In this document: piece by piece, positions 61,600 through 64,000 of the stretch
How positions within the stretch are numbered: the stretch's first letter is position 1
Layout: every line of letters starts with the position of its first letter
Origin: Neobacillus rhizophilus
GTDB lineage: Bacteria > Bacillota > Bacilli > Bacillales > Cytobacillaceae
Direction of reading: 5' to 3'
DNA length: 64,000 nucleotides
NCBI RefSeq assembly: GCF_018343535.1
Contig: NZ_JAGYPF010000003.1
Span: 372,001-436,000, forward strand
The notes under the pieces: model-generated
Told to the model about the DNA's origin: nothing
The model's database searches: none
What the model saw: the letters and a program-made list of their open reading frames with translations, nothing else
Program-made: the position numbers and the translations under genes

Positions 61600-62096
61600 A
61601 GAGAGTATCCTCCAATACTTTTTTGTAGTGTCTTTAACGCACGATGATAGGTTATTCGAACCTTATTTTCATTCCAATTCAATATGGTTGCTGTTTCAGA
61701 TACAGAAAGTTCTTTAATCCCTCTCAAGAGAATGACATCTCGATAATTTGTTTTTAAAGATTGGATTGCTTGATAAAGCAACCTATTATTTTCATTTAAT
61801 TGGAGAATTTCCTCCGGTGTTTCCTTATCCTTTTGCTCCTCCGAGAACCAAATCATTTGCTTCGTCCTTGAACGTTTCCTTTTCCTAATTTCATCTATTC
61901 CCACATGGCGCGCAATCGAAAAAAGCCAGGTTTTAGGACTTGATTTTCCCTGATAAGTATCAAAGCCTTTAATGGCTCGGATAAAAACTTCCTGCACCAG
62001 ATCTTCTACATCACTTGACCCGATGTAATAAACTAAAAAATGGTATATATCTTTGTTATACAAGTAAAACCACTCCGAAATTGTGTTGCTAATCAT
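61596..62096 (-). CDS. ECF RNA polymerase sigma factor
   Basis: 166 residues. Region 2: DIYHFLVYYIGSSDVEDLVQEVFIRAIKGFDTYQGKSSPKTWLFSIARHVGIDEIRKRKR. Region 4: AIQSLKTNYRDVILLRGIKELSVSETATILNWNENKVRITYHRALKTLQ. Closest in feel to the SigX/SigV-like envelope-stress group. ATG 62096 overlaps (TGATG) the stop of a five-codon leader MELTS, which has the strong GGAGG site, so sigma translation is probably coupled to it. An ECF-type promoter lies at 62201-62226, suggesting autoregulation. Confidence 0.92.
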   Translation of the reverse strand: MISNTISEWFYLYNKDIYHFLVYYIGSSDVEDLVQEVFIRAIKGFDTYQGKSSPKTWLFSIARHVGIDEIRKRKRSRTKQMIWFSEEQKDKETPEEILQLNENNRLLYQAIQSLKTNYRDVILLRGIKELSVSETATILNWNENKVRITYHRALKTLQKSIGGYSL

Positions 62097-62200
62097 CAGC
62101 TGGTCAACTCCATTTTTCCTCCGATTTTTTAATCCCGCAAATTAGTCGAATTAGCGCAATATTTATTTCACTTCTCACAATATTTATTTTGTATTAAGTT

Positions 62201-62226
62201 AACACGAAAACCTACGCGCCGGGTTA
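62201..62226 (-). promoter_or_regulatory. Candidate ECF autoregulatory promoter
   Basis: On the minus strand TAAC, 16 bp, CGTGTT: the AAC-N16-CGT pattern of Bacillus ECF promoters, about 105 bp upstream of the sigma gene. Confidence 0.5.
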
Positions 62227-62247
62227 GTGAAAAAATATTTTATTTAA

Positions 62248-62358
62248 CTATGTAAATGAAAACTTGCCGATTGGCGAGTCCGTTAGGACGGTTCATGAGG
62301 CGTAGTTGAATTTATGCGTAAGAAAATATAAAATTTGGAAAAATTTTATATTTTCTTA
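62248..62358 (+). ncRNA. Possible structured RNA ending in a long AT hairpin
   Basis: Successive inverted repeats: CTTGCC-4nt-GGCGAG, GTCC-4nt-GGAC, GCGTA paired with TATGC, then an 18-bp perfect arm pair TAAGAAAATATAAAATTT (62319) with its complement at 62341 and a 4-nt loop. The gap holds no protein gene, and the features lie between the ECF promoter and the esterase gene. I do not recognise a known riboswitch class. The final hairpin could also be an AT-rich terminator or operator. Confidence 0.3.
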
Positions 62359-62437
62359 TTAGCTAAATAAAAGGAAAACCCCTCCTACATCTCGAATAAA
62401 ATTAACAGTATGATTATCGTTTGAAAGGAGATCGTTC

Positions 62438-63925
62438 ATGTCCAATACAATCGTTGAAAGCGTTTACGGTAAATTACAGGGAGAACAGATTGATGGAGTT
62501 TATTCGTGGAAAGGGATTCCCTTTGCAAAGCCGCCAGTCGGTCCGCTTCGGTTCCGCGCTCCAGAGCTGCCTGATTCTTGGGAAGGTGTTCGGGATGCAA
62601 CCTCCTTTTCACCGGTTGCAGCGCAAACTCAAAAAGAAATAATGGAGTTTTTCGGGAATGACGTCTCGAATGTGAGTGAGGATTGCCTATACCTAAATGT
62701 ATGGTCACCGGGAGCAGATGATAAAAAACGTCCCGTGATGGTTTGGATTCACGGTGGTGCTTATGTTACTGGATCTGGATCTGGCCATTGGTATGATGGA
62801 GCTTCGTTTGCTACTAAAGGCGATGTTGTCGTCGTGACAATTAATTACCGGCTGGGGGTATTTGGTTTCCTTCACCTTGGCGAAATTGGCGGTGAGGAAT
62901 ATGCCACTTCCGGGAACTGCGGTATCCTTGATCAGGTAGCAGCACTGCATTGGGTGCAGGAGAATATTGCGGCTTTCGGCGGCGATCCGAATAACGTAAC
63001 TATTTTTGGAGAATCGGCAGGGGCCATGAGTGTTGGTGTATTGCTAGGATTCCCTTCAGCTCAAGGTCTTTTCCAAAAAGCAATCCTGCAAAGCGGCGCG
63101 GCAGCAAACGTTCATCCTCCTGCAACCGCAACAAAGGTGGCAGGCGCCATTCTAGCGGCTTTACAAATAGAAGCATCCAATCTATCAAAATTGGAGGAAT
63201 TGCCAGTTGAACAGTTGCTTCAAGCTGCTGATGTTCTCCCGTCAATGAGCTTGGGACCGGTTATTGATGGCGTATCCCTGCCAAAACATCCACAATTGGC
63301 GATAGCCGAAGGTTCAGCAAAAGATATCCCGGTTTTAATTGGTACCAACAAGGATGAATTTAATATTTTCAGTGTCTTTGACCCTGAGTGGAAGGATGCA
63401 GATGAGGCAAAGGTCAAGGCGATATTTGAAAAAACCTTTGGACCGCTTGTGCCTCTTATTGCAAACTTTAATCCTGAACCACTAAGCCAAGATCTATTCA
63501 ATAAACTGCTGACCATTCATATTTTTACATACCCTGCGCAAAAACTGGCAGAATTGCAGGGTAATCAGGGTGCGCCGGTTTGGATGTATCGCTTTGATTG
63601 GGAGACACCGGTATTTGACGGCGCCCTTAAGGCAACACATGCGTTAGAGATTCCATTTGTCTGGAACACATTGGATAAACCGAATACGACAAACTTCACG
63701 GGCACCTCTCCTGAGCGGCAGCAGGTAGCGGATCAAATGCATCAGGCCTGGATTAATTTTGCACGTAACGGTAACCCAAATACCGACGCCCTTCCTTCGT
63801 GGCCAAAGTATGATTTGAATTTCCGGCCAACGATGATTTTCAACCTGGAGAGTGCTGTCGTCAATGACCCTAACCGGGCAGAACGGATGATTTGGGAACA
63901 AGCAGCAATGGTGATGAAATCATAA
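62438..63925 (+). CDS. Type B carboxylesterase (p-nitrobenzyl esterase family)
   Basis: 495 residues. VYSWKGIPFAKPPVGPLRFRAP, EDCLYLNVWSP, VMVWIHGGAYVTGSG (oxyanion hole), NVTIFGESAGAMSV (nucleophile Ser193), an acid in IGTNKDEFNIF and KATHALEIPFVW (His) are the carboxylesterase type B motifs; closest to Bacillus PnbA. Cytosolic (no signal). Hydrolyses short-chain esters; natural substrate unknown. The start at ATG 62438 has AAAGGAG about 8 nt upstream. Confidence 0.93.
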   Translation: MSNTIVESVYGKLQGEQIDGVYSWKGIPFAKPPVGPLRFRAPELPDSWEGVRDATSFSPVAAQTQKEIMEFFGNDVSNVSEDCLYLNVWSPGADDKKRPVMVWIHGGAYVTGSGSGHWYDGASFATKGDVVVVTINYRLGVFGFLHLGEIGGEEYATSGNCGILDQVAALHWVQENIAAFGGDPNNVTIFGESAGAMSVGVLLGFPSAQGLFQKAILQSGAAANVHPPATATKVAGAILAALQIEASNLSKLEELPVEQLLQAADVLPSMSLGPVIDGVSLPKHPQLAIAEGSAKDIPVLIGTNKDEFNIFSVFDPEWKDADEAKVKAIFEKTFGPLVPLIANFNPEPLSQDLFNKLLTIHIFTYPAQKLAELQGNQGAPVWMYRFDWETPVFDGALKATHALEIPFVWNTLDKPNTTNFTGTSPERQQVADQMHQAWINFARNGNPNTDALPSWPKYDLNFRPTMIFNLESAVVNDPNRAERMIWEQAAMVMKS

Positions 63926-63974
63926 TAAATAAGGTCTAGCCGGATCGAAAACCGGCTAGACCTTATTTATTTTT
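63926..63974 (+). terminator. Terminator of the carboxylesterase gene
   Basis: AAATAAGGTCTAGCCGG pairs with CCGGCTAGACCTTATTT around an 8-nt loop, then TTTTT; a perfect 17-bp stem. Confidence 0.92.
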
Positions 63975-64000
63975 AGAGCAATCCTATCAATCAGACTTCC

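Overview
The window looks like chromosome of an endospore-forming Bacillaceae species (low-GC Firmicute, probably near Neobacillus/Mesobacillus; the genus is inference). Signs are a GerA-type germinant receptor operon, strong AGGAGG-type ribosome binding sites, frequent TTG/GTG starts, sigma-A promoters, U-tailed intrinsic terminators, and Bacillus-type families such as YezD, PaiB, KipI/KipA and YwqA. I see no rRNA, tRNA, CRISPR, transposase or phage genes.

Layout. 1-12.7 kb: housekeeping and accessory singles (DUF4362 lipoprotein, YkvA-like protein, hydrolase, acetyltransferases, MOSC protein, methyltransferase, glutathionyl-hydroquinone-reductase-like GST, PaiB-like protein, family I.5 lipase, YggT, pentapeptide protein, YiaA-like protein, S66 peptidase). 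12.7-25.5 kb: an all-minus peptide catabolism block. An Opp/Dpp-type transporter with an IclR regulator inside the operon and a large M14 peptidase is followed by pyroglutamyl peptidase and 5-oxoprolinase PxpB-PxpA-PxpC. 25.6-32.5 kb: DMT exporter, phosphotransferase, then an Rrf2 regulator, YezD and sulfate ABC transporter operon. 32.9-46.4 kb: SWIM/SNF2 helicase, membrane proteins, DUF2971 protein, DinB, FUSC, AhpD-like protein, Cys-rich pentapeptide protein, guanine deaminase. 46.5-50.6 kb: ger operon (A, C, small membrane protein, B). 51.2-59.8 kb: a complete autoinducer-2 (Lsr) system, lsrACDB divergent from lsrR-lsrK-cupin-lsrF, with two sigma-A promoters, a cre-like site and a candidate LsrR operator between them. 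60-64 kb: CwlK-like endopeptidase, ECF sigma/anti-sigma pair, type B carboxylesterase.

The most unusual signal is non-coding. Five intergenic tandem arrays with unrelated sequences fall into two period classes. Three (2.7, 32.5 and 50.6 kb) have a 52-bp period and share a layout of inverted repeat, short linker and T-run; the inverted repeat is clear in two and weak in the third. Two (15.8 and 59.9 kb) have a period of about 21 bp. These lengths are close to five and two turns of B-DNA. Similar periods with different sequences suggest a structural constraint rather than common descent.

Other points of interest are a cupin in the place of LsrG within the AI-2 pathway, a promoter/operator pair for the IclR-controlled peptide operon, a candidate Rrf2-type box and attenuator-like structures in the sulfate operon, unlisted small ORFs at 4321 and 37692, and a possible structured RNA at 62.25-62.36 kb.
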